Shown here: positions 37,101 through 45,242 of the stretch, piece by piece
Numbering within the stretch: the stretch's first letter is position 1
Layout: each line of letters opens with the position of its first letter
Assembly (NCBI GenBank): GCA_963995525.1
Contig: OZ023209.1
Coordinates: 8,184,381-8,248,380 of the forward strand
Source of the DNA: Escarpia spicata
Lineage: Eukaryota; Annelida; Polychaeta; Sabellida; Siboglinidae
DNA: 64,000 bases
Reading direction: 5' to 3'
The notes under the pieces: generated by a model
The model's database searches: none
What the model was told of the DNA's origin: nothing
What the model saw: the letters and a program-made list of their open reading frames with translations, nothing else
Position numbers and translations under genes: made by a program

Positions 37101-38869
37101 AAGAACTGGTAAATACTACCATCTGAGGACTAGACTGGTGTCACTTACCCAAATAGAAGTATGCATCCACCTCCAAAGAACTGGTAAATACTACCACCTG
37201 AGGACTAGACTGGTGTCACTTACCCAAAGAGAAGTATGCATCCACCTCCAAAGAACTGGTAAATACTACCACCTGAGGACTAGACTGATGTCACTTACCC
37301 AAACAGAATTATGCATCCACCTCCAAAGAACTGGTAACTACTATAACCTGAGGATTAGACGGATGTCACTTACCCAAAGAGAAGTATGCATCCACCTCCA
37401 AAGAATTGGCCGGCGAGAAGAAGGAATCTTGCTCCAACAACAGGCAGCTGAAAGGAATGTCACAATGCATAACTTTCCCTGACAGTCCCCAAGTCTGTCA
37501 AACCCAGTAAACAATAGCTATGTCATGCCACATAATCAAGTCTTGACCTCTTGTAGGTAGTCTTAGAAAATATTATCTGAGCTTGGTTTCCGAGGATTTA
37601 AGCGCAAGAGAAATTACATTATTATTCGACATCATTAATTAATGTAGCATCACACTGATGCTAAATTGTTTCTTAAACCTGGTCACGTACTGCATGGGGA
37701 AAAAGGGCTTTAAAGAAATGGCTTAGGTTAAAGGGTAACTGGTAGTCAATTAGTAGGGTCGGTGTTCTCCATGAGGGATATTAAAGGGATTTTTATAAAT
37801 CAATATTTCTTAGCACAAATCTTTTTGTTTTTTATATCCAATTTCATAACATTAGCAAATTAATTCATTATATGCAGCATAACTTAAAATAATTTTTTTT
37901 TTATCACTAATAACTAATAAACATCTTACCAGTTTGCCAAAGATTGGAGATGTGATGAACTGAACTAGGGCAAACACCCCAAATATCACCCCACTCGTAG
38001 TGTCACTAACCCCCTTCTTGGCTGCCTGGAAGCAAACAATATCTTCACATTCAACACAAAGGGGCGTGTACTGCGTAGGTCAGTAAATATTACAATGATG
38101 TAATGTGTAAATATGAGTATTTTTCAAGAAAAAAAATTGAACATATCCACTACAAGTCTAACACGTGGTACTTCATTTCTACAATTTCTGTACGTTTGCT
38201 GATCTAGTGACGTCATCAGACAAACTACACATTTCATTATCGGGTTCAATCAACATCGTGTGAAAGCTCTAGATGTTTAGCATAGAGGTATTCAGACTGA
38301 ATAGTTACTCAATCTAACAATCAAAGTAAATGCAGTTATTTCACAAAAGGATGCACTTTATAATTAAACTATCAGTGGTTTACTATAAAGTAATAAAGAG
38401 ATGATATCTCATCATCAAGAATGGAGCAAACATAGACACACAAAAGAGATGGTACCTTGCTAAGAAAAAAGGATACAGACACATGTTTGATGTGCTCAAG
38501 GTGGTTTACTATGAAGTGATAAAGAGATGGTACCTCGTCAGGGAAGAACGGAGCGAGCACGGACAGACACATGTTTGACGTGAGGTCAACAAGTGCAAGG
38601 GCAAGCAACAACAACTTCTGTCTCGTTGACGAGTTCCACAGAGAGAATGGAGACACCGTGCTGACATCTGGAGGCAACAATATTTCTCGGTCTGTTGATG
38701 CATCATATGAAAGTGAGTCTTTCTGCGGCAGTGACACAGTGCTGCCATCTGATGGCAGTGTAATAGAGTCATGTCTTTGACTGGAAGAACTGAAGTTCCT
38801 CTTAAGCTGGGTATCATGTGGGTTGGCTGCGATGGCACAAGACAATCTGTCATCGTCTTTCTGTGGCAT
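24957..38869 (-). CDS. SLC18B1: SLC18B1-like vesicular (polyamine) transporter, 12 exons
   Basis: The gene reads right to left, exon 1 at 38869 and stop at 24957. The twelve exons listed below chain in phase and give 1647 nt, or 548 residues, against roughly 450 in human SLC18B1; the extra length is mostly a long hydrophilic N-terminus. It belongs to the major facilitator superfamily (12 TM helices). Human SLC18B1 is a vesicular H+-coupled polyamine transporter; here the function is inferred from family. Diagnostic stretches are TM1 (LVDLTSNMCLSVLAPFFPDE), the AKAFPNNVATVFGILE loop with GLGFMIGPGVGGVLF in exon 4, and the C-terminal-half repeat FLGPTIGGVLFD in exon 11. The C-terminus carries an acidic dileucine ETTPLL, a typical endolysosomal or vesicle sorting signal. 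Almost every intron holds tandem repeats touching a splice site. Confidence 0.93.
25185..28635 (-). repeat. 45-bp satellite array 1 (~76 copies) in the last intron
   Basis: Monomers contain GAGAACATTCTAAACACAAC and CAACACCATACAGCAGAG plus CCATGA/CCATAA, period 45. Variant sites are AAACACAACC, AAATACAACA and AAAGACAACC, and GAGACC, GAGATC or GAGTCC. The array starts within ~20 bp of the last exon acceptor. On the gene strand the monomer (GTGTTGGTTGTGT...) is clearly related to the real acceptor (GTGTTGGTTGTGTGCAGAAC...GTTGCAG). The 15-codon period leaves long frames on both strands; the one continuous with the last exon is 1143 codons (24957-28388). I treat these as by-products. Confidence 0.97.
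28771..29880. repeat. Intron 11 sequence shared with the second transporter copy
   Basis: It matches 63485-64000 (ACTACGGTTTTATTTATAA, AGCTTGAATTGCTTGTATTG, TAGAAAGTCAGTAGTTTTGA, GGGCACTGTTTCTGG). Beyond the matched part it contains a GGCGGACGGCGGACGCAGAG stretch near 29513, of a type often seen as a dispersed repeat. Confidence 0.8.
28985..29078. repeat. Long inverted repeat (hairpin)
   Basis: Arms of ~42 bp (CAGACATATTTGACCCCTGT... and ...ACAGGGGTCAAATATGTCTG) are separated by only a few bases, CTTTTAAA. The paralogous copy at 63770-63830 has a single arm, so the palindrome arose by an inverted duplication after the two copies diverged. Confidence 0.9.
29885..30110. repeat. Small detached block of the 45-bp satellite
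   Basis: About five 45-bp monomers followed by a copy (30110-30235) of the DNA flanking the main array at 28640-28740 (AGTTTATCTATTGAAAACCC...TATGAATATTTATAATGCAT). The distal end of the array plus its flank was duplicated within intron 11. Confidence 0.9.
30501..30594 (-). CDS. SLC18B1: SLC18B1-like exon 11
   Basis: 94 nt, phase 2 to 0, with acceptor CCTTACAG and donor GTCATG|GTAACT. It encodes DFLGPTIGGVLFDIVGFAWT then VTYVAIACFVM (end of TM11 and TM12 start), with the second GPxxGG motif. Confidence 0.95.
30739..31354. mobile_element. piggyBac-like non-autonomous element
   Basis: The left end reads TTAACCATTTCAGTACTACA. The right end is inverted (CTGTCATACTGAAATGGTTAT). The flanking TTAA (left) and TTAT (right) fit a decayed TTAA target typical of piggyBac. 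A minus-strand frame inside (31140-30928, MVDSITSTIDLPLYVLDRL..., acidic SDVDDRHNND) could be a relic of a transposase N-terminus. It lies in intron 10. Confidence 0.5.
31597..31973. repeat. 28-bp minisatellite near the exon 10 donor
   Basis: About 13 nearly identical copies of a unit containing GCCATGGTAGAACATGACAG, with GATGCC/GTGCC variants. All three minus frames stay open, which produces 110-126-residue artefact ORFs. Confidence 0.97.
31974..32034. repeat. (GGGA)n microsatellite
   Basis: About 14 GGGA units directly next to the 28-bp array and ~50 bp from the exon 10 donor. Confidence 0.97.
32082..32156 (-). CDS. SLC18B1: SLC18B1-like exon 10
   Basis: 75 nt, phase 2 to 2, with acceptor GTTGTAG and donor CTAGG|GTAGGC. 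It encodes KAGLDDGMSLYSSTAGLWGS then MFALG, the start of TM11, corresponding to the family's GLxSTxGLxxxxWxxG. Confidence 0.93.
32450..32660. repeat. Dispersed repeat family C, copy 2
   Basis: Partner of 7323-7560, inserted in the intron between exons 9 and 10. Confidence 0.8.
32910..33005 (-). CDS. SLC18B1: SLC18B1-like exon 9
   Basis: 96 nt, phase 2 to 2, with acceptor ATGTTCCAG and donor GCCAG|GTAAGT. It encodes ELWLNMLALILLGVSVSLAV then IPTFVKIISAA (TM10), matching the family's IPTFxxI motif. Confidence 0.94.
33016..33840. repeat. 12-bp satellite (ACATACATGACA-type) beside exon 9
   Basis: Regular 12-bp units (variants ACATACATCACA, AACAAACATGAC, AATACATCACAA) run from about 10 bp upstream of the exon 9 acceptor to ~33540, then decay to ~33840. 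The period is a multiple of three and gives long low-complexity ORFs on both strands (32894-33664, 32906-33640) that I reject. Confidence 0.93.
33952..34052 (-). CDS. SLC18B1: SLC18B1-like exon 8
   Basis: 101 nt, phase 0 to 2, with acceptor GTTGTAG and donor TACAA|GTAAGT. It encodes ADAAIMLVFGFLFSGLGLLL then LGPSPLFGFDPLY (TM9), with the LLLGPSP motif close to the family's LLGP.P. Confidence 0.94.
34365..34680. repeat. Degenerate tandem repeat by the exon 7 donor
   Basis: About four diverged ~75-80-bp units share TTAGTATTGTCAAGA, ATATCTGAAGTATAT and GTGTTAGTGA-type blocks. They end about 20 bp from the exon 7 donor. Confidence 0.6.
34697..34795 (-). CDS. SLC18B1: SLC18B1-like exon 7
   Basis: 99 nt, phase 0 to 0, with acceptor GTTGCAG and donor AAACTG|GTGAGT. 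It encodes FDLSPMYLGLIFLLMAAFYA then VSSPLWGFVADKL (TM8 and the MFS loop GFVADKL). Confidence 0.94.
34796..35030 (-). repeat. ~39-bp tandem array copying the exon 7 acceptor
   Basis: Six or so units containing TACATGGGACTGAGGTCAAA followed by CTGCAACAACAAACACAGG run into the intron from exon 7. On the gene strand each unit carries GTTGCAG|TTTGACCTCAGTCC, i.e. a copy of the real 3' splice site plus the first codons of exon 7. Confidence 0.9.
35031..35476. other. Intron 6 remainder
   Basis: Unique intronic DNA with no feature seen. Confidence 0.4.
35477..35616 (-). CDS. SLC18B1: SLC18B1-like exon 6
   Basis: 140 nt, phase 1 to 0, with acceptor TTTCCCCAG and donor GTGGTG|GTGAGT. It encodes DIHSLATVPLTSLLRVPAVL, IVCLAVTLGSLVWSVIEPIL and EPHLVV (TM7). 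Confidence 0.93.
35862..35992. repeat. CA-rich minisatellite near the exon 5 donor
   Basis: CACACACAAACACTCATG-type units of roughly 20 bp mixed with CA runs, ending about 20 bp from the exon 5 donor. Confidence 0.85.
36011..36104 (-). CDS. SLC18B1: SLC18B1-like exon 5
   Basis: 94 nt, phase 0 to 1, with acceptor CATTTTCAG and donor AGTTTG|GTTAGT. It encodes ISGFALPFVCLGTLMMLSTP then VCALCLQQQQF (TM6). The central loop between the two six-helix halves begins here. Confidence 0.92.
36523..36751 (-). CDS. SLC18B1: SLC18B1-like exon 4
   Basis: 229 nt, phase 2 to 0, with acceptor GGCTTGCAG and donor TTTCAG|GTGGGT. It encodes TLDYIPSSDENTTLFTVMCF, the RCFAATGCSASNTASFVITA helix, AKAFPNNVATVFGILEMAAG and LGFMIGPGVGGVLFQ (TM4-TM5 with the MFS motif-C-like GPGVGG). 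It is the best single match to SLC18B1. Confidence 0.96.
37083..37373 (-). repeat. 75-bp tandem array copying the exon 3 donor
   Basis: About four extra copies of a 75-bp unit follow exon 3 directly. Each contains TTCTTTGGAGGTGGATGCAT plus the rest of the exon 3 end and its GTAAGTGACA donor, then ~40 bp of intron ending in TTACCAG. Each copy is therefore a potential 32-nt microexon with an AG before it and GTAAGT after it. A 75-bp period keeps one frame open on the plus strand, producing the ORF at 36988-37482, which I regard as spurious. Confidence 0.9.
37374..37447 (-). CDS. SLC18B1: SLC18B1-like exon 3
   Basis: 74 nt, phase 0 to 2, with acceptor CCTTTCAG and donor TTTGG|GTAAGT. It encodes LPVVGARFLLLAGQFFGGGC then ILLFG (TM3). 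The last 32 nt and the donor are the source of the 75-bp tandem array immediately downstream. Confidence 0.93.
37448..37929. other. Intron 2
   Basis: Unique AT-rich intronic DNA with no feature seen. Confidence 0.4.
37930..38025 (-). CDS. SLC18B1: SLC18B1-like exon 2
   Basis: 96 nt, phase 0 to 0, with acceptor GCTTCCAG and donor AAACTG|GTAAGA. It encodes AAKKGVSDTTSGVIFGVFAL then VQFITSPIFGKL, i.e. TM2 and the loop ending in the MFS-like FGKL. Confidence 0.93.
38358..38533 (-). repeat. Tandem copies of the exon 1 / intron 1 junction
   Basis: The end of exon 1 with its donor (CTCGTC then GGTACC context) and the intron start (AAAGAGATGG, TTTACTATGAAGTGATAA) recur twice more in degenerate form within intron 1. 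The duplicated pieces still read as worn versions of the exon end, e.g. SVSFFLSK and CSILDDE beside SVLAPFFPDE, and then the same SLYHFIVNH-type intron read-through. Confidence 0.75.
38534..38869 (-). CDS. SLC18B1: SLC18B1-like exon 1 (residues 1-112)
   Basis: The first in-frame ATG after an upstream TGA is at 38869-38867 (MPQKDDDRLSC). A serine/threonine-rich cytoplasmic N-terminus contains two similar LPxDxSTVS segments (about residues 38-47 and 65-73), which suggests an internal duplication. TM1 follows (LLLLALALVDLTSNMCLSVL). The donor is GACGAG|GTACCA, phase 0. An alternative non-coding 5' exon cannot be excluded. Confidence 0.88.
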
Positions 38870-39293
38870 GCCAGCTGATGATGTCACTCTGACACATGAC
38901 GTCAGTCATGTGACCACCTCTGAAACAGCAAACTTCACATATGTGACCTGCCAGAGCAAGGTGGGTAGAAAGTTGAAAAACTGTGAAATATAGTTTTGTA
39001 CGTTTTTGGATCCCACTGATATACCTAATTTGTAGAAATATCTTCCATAGTCTTTATTTATTGCTAAATATGAGGCAGACTACACCTGGGGCATTGACTG
39101 GTTACTCTTCTACTAGTAACACAGTTTTAAAAGACACAACCGATGAATTTGTGCCATCTGTAAATCTAAACACAACTGTGTTAGATCCGAGGTTTGCGCA
39201 GCATAACCCAGCACATCTGCAGATTGCACAGCTTTAGTAACTGCGCCCAACACATTGATGGAACACATATTCGAATTCAACTGTCAAGCTTTG
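38870..39293. other. Upstream region of the SLC18B1-like gene
   Basis: It contains TGACGTCA (near 38898) about 30 bp upstream of the start codon on the gene strand, a CRE-like palindrome. No TATA box is evident. The real transcription start may be in a non-coding exon further right. Confidence 0.3.
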
Positions 39294-39815
39294 TCAGAGA
39301 ATGAGCATGAATTTGTCAACGACAAGAGGAAGGGATATAATCAAATATAATAACGTCCACGTATGTGTGTTACTGGTGACAATGGTGTCAGTGCAGTCAC
39401 CGGCGCAATTTACAACTACGATGCTGTCGGTGAATAGGTAAAAGCTGCCAGATGAAAACAACACCAAATAAACCTTGATATCACGAATACATGTCCACTC
39501 TATGTCCACTGTATGTCCAGGGTGCAGATCATCAAATTTAATGCTATCAAAAAAATCATAACATTTAGGGGTCATTCCAACCATGGTTGCTCGGTGGGAT
39601 GTACACTGTGTTGTAAAAACATATTTTAATGTTAGTTTTAAAACAATACCCATCGCTGACCAGTTAAGGCCATATATATGCATAAAACATGCTGTTTTTA
39701 AAAAAAAATCACTCTCACTGTTAATGTATATTTGTCTCGTCGCCGATCGTGTCAATAATATAAACATGCCGTTTTCATCAAACTGTGAAGAAATATTTGT
39801 GAAAGATATCCACAT
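39294..39815 (-). CDS. Hypothetical ORF, 173 codons
   Basis: An open minus-strand frame from ATG (MWISFTNISSQFDENGMF...) to TGA. It contains several cysteines (QCTSHRATMVGMTPKCYDFF, VVVNCAGDC) and a hydrophobic C-terminal helix (TWTLLYLIISLPLVV) that could anchor it. There is no N-terminal signal and no recognised family. In AT-rich DNA an ORF of this length is suggestive, not decisive. It is divergent from no known neighbour and could be part of a multi-exon gene. Confidence 0.35.
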   Translation of the reverse strand: MWISFTNISSQFDENGMFILLTRSATRQIYINSESDFFLKTACFMHIYGLNWSAMGIVLKLTLKYVFTTQCTSHRATMVGMTPKCYDFFDSIKFDDLHPGHTVDIEWTCIRDIKVYLVLFSSGSFYLFTDSIVVVNCAGDCTDTIVTSNTHTWTLLYLIISLPLVVDKFMLIL

Positions 39816-41230
39816 TGTAACTCCTGATCACTTATTTTTGTCAAATAAATTGTCAGAAAAGTTCGTTTTAATTAAATATTTAGTTTCCGTACGAAAACAC
39901 AACGGCGCATGAAAAGTTTGGTAGTAGCGTTTACTGTGCTAGCAGTTGTAATCAATGAAAAAGACATGTTGATGCACATTACGTAATTGCCTTGGGAAGT
40001 CATGCTCAATTCTCATTAGTCATACACAGAGATCAGCGGCTAGACCTCACGAGATTTTATAGCACTCTTTCTGCAGTGGGTCGAACAGTGACCCGGTACT
40101 ATACATTGTCGTTTTCATTTTACTCACGTCCTTGACATTGCCAAAACTACCTTATATGGCTAAACATGACTGGATAGATATCTAAGGCCGTAGTTGACTT
40201 CTGCATACGAATTGGGAACAAAAGTTAAACGCGAATAGCTATCCACGGATAGCGGCTATCCGAGTTTAACTTTATCTGGTCAACATGCATACAGGCCTGA
40301 AGAAAAAGTGCAGGGCACCACCTCGTCATAATATATTATTGGGGTAAGACCACATTTAGATTTTACATAGACAGCCATTATAATGTTTCCTTCATTTCCT
40401 GCAAAATTTGTTATACGATTTTTTTAAATAATTTCACAGCATATTTAACCTCCATTGACACAAGTGCTGTGGAAAATTCATGAAATTCTCATACCTCATT
40501 TTTCAGAAAAATCCACCCAAACCTGACATCCCTCAATTTTGCCCCAATCTGGTGACAAATTTAGAAATATTGGTGTGTTCTGCAAAATAGCCACTGTGCG
40601 AATACGCGAGCGACTAGCGTATATTTATTGCTACCTCGTGAAAGACCTAATGCAGTAGTACATTCAGTATTCACTGGACTAACATGTGCCATGTCAAAGT
40701 GCTCGAAACAAATTCACATATTACACCAAAACAGTATTTTCAAGGGCACTCGTTCGGTAATGGCGGACGAATCCTAAATGTGGTCATACCCTAACGTCTA
40801 AATCCTAGTAAACCTGTACGTCGTAAAGTACTGCGTTGTAGCCTGTAACCATACCATAGACATAGTTATAACAGCTTAGGCACAGCCACAGCCACAGGTG
40901 ACTGGGTCGGGGTGGCACAATTGACCTGTGTCACTGACCATCAGCCATAATGAACCTTCTATTCAGCACACCCAATCACCTTAACTTCTGTTAAATATAT
41001 TTGTAATTTAAGCAACCCACAGCGCATATGCACAAACATCACAACATTCAGCGTTAGCCCAAGATTGGGCTGTTTGGAGTTCACCGGAGACGGAGTACCC
41101 GACCTAGGCGAAGCCAAGCCAAGGCTAAGTAAGTCTGTAAGACCATTACATTTTTTTTAGAGTAGTGAATAACCGTACGCGTAGCTGTAGACGCGTTTAC
41201 ATGTTTCTGATTTGCCTTTATTTATACTTA
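39816..41230. other. Intergenic DNA
   Basis: No gene or repeat is recognised. Near 41100-41128 a GC-rich segment ends GGCTAA|GTAAGT, a possible 5' UTR exon for the small ORF at 41235. Confidence 0.35.
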
Positions 41231-41234
41231 GATC

Positions 41235-41480
41235 ATGCTGTATGACTATGCCAACCTACCAATAACTGACATCGAACCACTTTCAAGAGACGAGTTTAAA
41301 CTCGGCATGCTCCGCGTATTTACGGAACCCGGCCTTTACGGAAACGTCAAGCCGAATCATGTGACTCCTGCCTGGTCATGTGATTTTTGTGACGACTTTT
41401 GGTCTGCGCGTTTCGTGCGTATCCTCCACGCTAAAATTGTTGTTCGATCATTCGTTAGGTGGCGCTACCTTTACCGCTGA
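41235..41480 (+). CDS. Hypothetical small ORF, 81 codons
   Basis: After an acceptor-like TTTATACTTAG, an ATG opens MLYDYANLPITDIEPLSRDE..., containing a CDFCDDFW cluster, to a TGA. A donor at 41129 and this acceptor would make a plausible two-exon start. The ORF stops just before family-A repeat sequence, so it may be truncated by it. No family is recognised. Confidence 0.3.
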   Translation: MLYDYANLPITDIEPLSRDEFKLGMLRVFTEPGLYGNVKPNHVTPAWSCDFCDDFWSARFVRILHAKIVVRSFVRWRYLYR

Positions 41481-41537
41481 GACCATTATTTATTTATACT
41501 AGGAGACAAGTGTCCTTAAGAGACTGCAACCCCAGTA

Positions 41538-41692
41538 GACACCCACTATACAGGGTTATGACACTGTTAGACTTCCTGCTTGGTTACAAGGTGTCTTTTT
41601 TAGCTGATTTGACTAAGCGGAAGGGTATTTGGCAGCAATTTGGCTAGTTGACACTTTAGCCGGATTACTGCCTGCATCCATTTGTAAATATT
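41538..41692. repeat. Family A copy 2, left part (split by a transposon)
   Basis: The sequence (ACACTGTTAGACTTCCTGCT, AAGCGGAAGGGTATTTGGCA, GTAAATATT) breaks exactly where the 2.53-kb element begins. It resumes at 44231. Confidence 0.85.
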
Positions 41693-44222
41693 GGTACTTT
41701 TTCAGTTTAGGCCCGCACCTCGAAAAAACCATGATAACGGTCACCTACAGTCACCAAACTTCACATCGCGTATGTGCAACACCTATTCTACACATATACA
41801 CTTGTCACGTGATTAAACAATTACATTTACTGTCTTTTATCGATAAAAATGTACAATAAGTTCACTCGTTTTGGTGTGTATTTGTAGTTCCGCTGGCTAC
41901 TCCGGTAGGTGGCGCCACTTTATGGTTACCTCCAGACGTGGGGGTAGATCACAATTCATATTTCAATAATAATTGTAAAAAAGTTATTAAAATACACGAT
42001 ATTTCATGAAATTAATTAATTAAATAACATAATGTTAAATTAATGTTGACAGCAACTGATAGTATTTGTTACGGTTATTGGTTTGAGTAATTATTGCTGT
42101 ATTTTAGTATTGTCCACCAGAGGTAATTTATTATGTTACAATACAATATATATAATTTTATTTTTACTAACAATTTATTTGTTGCAAAATTTAATGATGC
42201 ATATTATTTTATATGTTGTACTCTCCCTGTTATATACATTAACAATAATAAACAATAATAGTATAATTTAACATGTGGCCATTTTATCACGTTGCTAAAT
42301 TTTACCAGACGGCCATTATAACGAACGTATATTCGGATGCAAGTGAAAGTAATAAATGCTCAGTGGTTAATAATTTATGTGAAATTTCAGTATTTTGCTT
42401 GATATTATCATCCTCTAAATCATTTATTTATTTATATTAAAGGATAATTTATGTGAATGTCTTGTGCAAACAAGGCAAACTGTATAGGTAAATTAATATT
42501 GTATACAGAAATTGTGTAAAGAAACAAATGAGCCAATTCTGGTTGTTGGTCTTGTGTTTTTGAGTTCTATTATTTTAATTTGTGAAATCAATAAATATAA
42601 TGTGGCACGGCAATCTACACTCAGTGTTGAGCGTAGGCTGCCAAAAGGCCCATAAGTTGGGAGATGTGATGTGTGCATACGCACCACCTCGCTAAGGTAA
42701 AAGAGTTTCACTTGTGGGAAACCAGTTCCGTTTGAGGTTTAAATGGGGGGTGCTGTATGATGTCTCAAGAGCGGTTTTTTGGGAGCCTGCAACAAATAAT
42801 GCACCTCCAAAATCATTATAAGTTTGATTTGGTTGTAGTCTGTAGTTCCACAAGGACAGCACTTCCACGCCATCATTTAGAAAGCTGTGAATATCATAAC
42901 ATGTAAGGTTTAAACTTTATGTGGATGAAGGCAAAATGTCGAAACAAGCGAGAGTGTGGCATGGCGAGATGTCAAATTCGGGATGGATTCTTTCAAGGAC
43001 AGCCATCCTCTTGGACATCTGAAGGGTTTATCCAGTTTGACCAGCTACACGAACATGGTGGACTGCAGCTATCGGAAGAAACAACAACACACGGTTCTTT
43101 TCAGAGTCGACTAACACTGCAAAATATACTGAGACATGAGAGTTTATTCATAAGTATAAGTTCTCCAAACATTCACCAATTCATCTTTAAAAAGGGCACA
43201 TTGTCATGTAACACATCAATTAAAAATTTACAAACAACATTATCATGTTTTACCAATAAATACAATAATCTGCCAAATAATATTTCATACAAAGGTTTTC
43301 ATGATCATTAATACTATGTCAAAATTATCATAAAATACTTTTATATAGCTATTTTTTAATCGACATAACAAAATCTCTGATATTGTTAACATATAAAATA
43401 TTAACAACTGGAACAATTTATAATAAATAAAATATTGTATCGTTCCTCCATAAATTACAAAGAACATATTTCCGAAAGGGGATCCATGACCCAATGCCCA
43501 CCTAAATACGCCATTTTAAGGTTATAACCGGAATGGATCAGAATTAAATCCCATAAAATATTTATCAAGACCTTTATATATTCTTTCATACTACTGACAT
43601 TATTGATGATATATTTTAAAACCGTTGAACCATTCAGTAATTGCATGGCAAGCATACATGTCAACTACATTTTTTAATTCACCTGTCACTGTTTATAATA
43701 AAGCTCGCTTATTATTTTTAGGAAATAAAACAATATTTTTGCAAAATAAAATGTTTGTAAAACACAAACCATTATTATATGTATTGTATCATAGCTATGA
43801 TGAATTGCCTCTGGTAAATAATATAAAAATGCGCCAGTATTTACACAAACCAATAGTCGTAATAAAACCCCCACTTGCTGTCAACGCTGAATTTAAGGTA
43901 ATCTTATTTAATTAAATATCGCGTATTTTATTGACTTTATTTTATATTATTGAAATATGAATTGCGATCTATCCCCACATCTGAAGTCAACCACAAAGTG
44001 GTGCCACCTACTGGAGTATCCGGTGGACCTAATGAATACACGCAAAAACGAGTGAATTTCTTGTACATTTTGATCAATAAGACAGTAAATGTAATTGTTT
44101 GATCACGTGACAAGCGTATATGTGTAGAATAGGTGTTGTAGATACGCGATGTGAAGTTTGGTGACTGTAGGTGACCTTTATCGTGGTTTTATCGAGGTGC
44201 GGGCCTAAACTGCAAAAGTACC
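41693..44222. mobile_element. 2.53-kb DNA transposon with ~300-bp terminal inverted repeats
   Basis: The ends are GGTACTTTTTCAGTTTAGGC... and, inverted, GGTACTTTTGCAGTTTAGGC.... The inverted match extends inward about 300 bp on both sides (to ~42010 and from ~43910), including CACGTGATTAAACAATTACA versus TGTAATTGTTTGATCACGTG. An 8-bp target duplication TAAATATT flanks it perfectly. The uninterrupted site (GTAAATATTGACGGG) is present in family-A copies at ~22881 and ~45487. The 1.9-kb interior is AT-rich, and its largest frames (42919-43311, 43625-43915) match no transposase I know. It is non-autonomous or carries a decayed transposase. Long TIRs with an 8-bp duplication do not settle the superfamily. 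Confidence 0.92.
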
Positions 44223-44230
44223 TAAATATT

Positions 44231-44440
44231 AACGGGTGTCATACATACAGGCATTTTGTAAGAGCTGGAAATATTAGATTTTGACTAAACTCGATCAGCA
44301 TGTCAACGAGATGATGACAACGGCAGGTGAGAAGTTTAATACATTTTCTAGGTCACGTTTTCTTACAATTGGAGAAAACGTTAACATGGTCGCCAATGGG
44401 AAAACGATCAGTGTGCTGACCCCAATTAGTCTTAGTCTTA
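44231..44440. repeat. Family A copy 2, right part
   Basis: It continues with AACGGGTGTCATACATACAG and AGGTCACGTTTTCTTA, then diverges after GTGTGCTGACCCC. Confidence 0.85.
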
Positions 44441-45242
44441 GTCTTAGAGAGCTTGGCAACGAAGCCACGCTATAGTAATTGCACAATCACGAGGACGCAT
44501 TTTACTTCAACTATCTTGAAACAATTACTGAAAATACGTGTATGGCAAAACTGCAGTTGAATGGAACAAACCGTTTTTGGATATTACAGACTTCTCACCA
44601 GTCTGCAAGTCCAAATCACAGCGACGGAACACATGTCTTATAAGGAGGGTGGGGTGCGTATGCCAGTAGTTAAGCCTCAATTTGAAAATATGTATGAAAA
44701 TTAACCAATAACATTGCAGCAGGGTGATTCATCAATCGTTTTTTGTTTACTTCAGCTGATTAAACACATGTGAAGATGTTGTAATTGACCCTAATGAAGT
44801 CTGAGGACACTGATTAGCTGGAGTCAGCTGTAGCCAGAGCCTGTTATCAGATCTGTCTACTGACTGGACCTTCTGGCCAATCAAGCAAGTGGCATTGTTT
44901 TCTGAATGTCTGCTAATTAGGCTGTGTAATATTATGTAATTGAACTGCTCCAGACGTCTGGCCTTTGAGGAATTCACACCCTAAGGTGACTTTTTGTTGA
45001 TGTTTACCTTTGTAAATAGGGCACAAGGTCAAAAAATAAATACAAATTTGAATGTAACGTAACAACTGGCTGTATTGAATTTTCTTATAAAACACATATT
45101 GGACTTTCTGGAAAACTGTATCACGAGTTCATAGTGCCACCCGAGAACATTGTGCTGGATTACACATTTTCCAACAGCGACGTGCTGATTTTTCTGGTGC
45201 CTTGCCATGTTTGGTGGCACCTTTGAAATGTGCATAAAACAC
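44441..45242. other. Intergenic, nothing recognised
   Basis: A short (AGTCTT)n run at ~44428-44448 marks the left border. No gene is seen. Confidence 0.35.

Noticed and set aside
36988..37482. 164-residue plus-strand ORF with VCIHLQRTGKYYHLRTRLVS repeats
   Set aside because: It is antisense to the 75-bp array and exon 3 of the transporter, explained by the 25-codon period.
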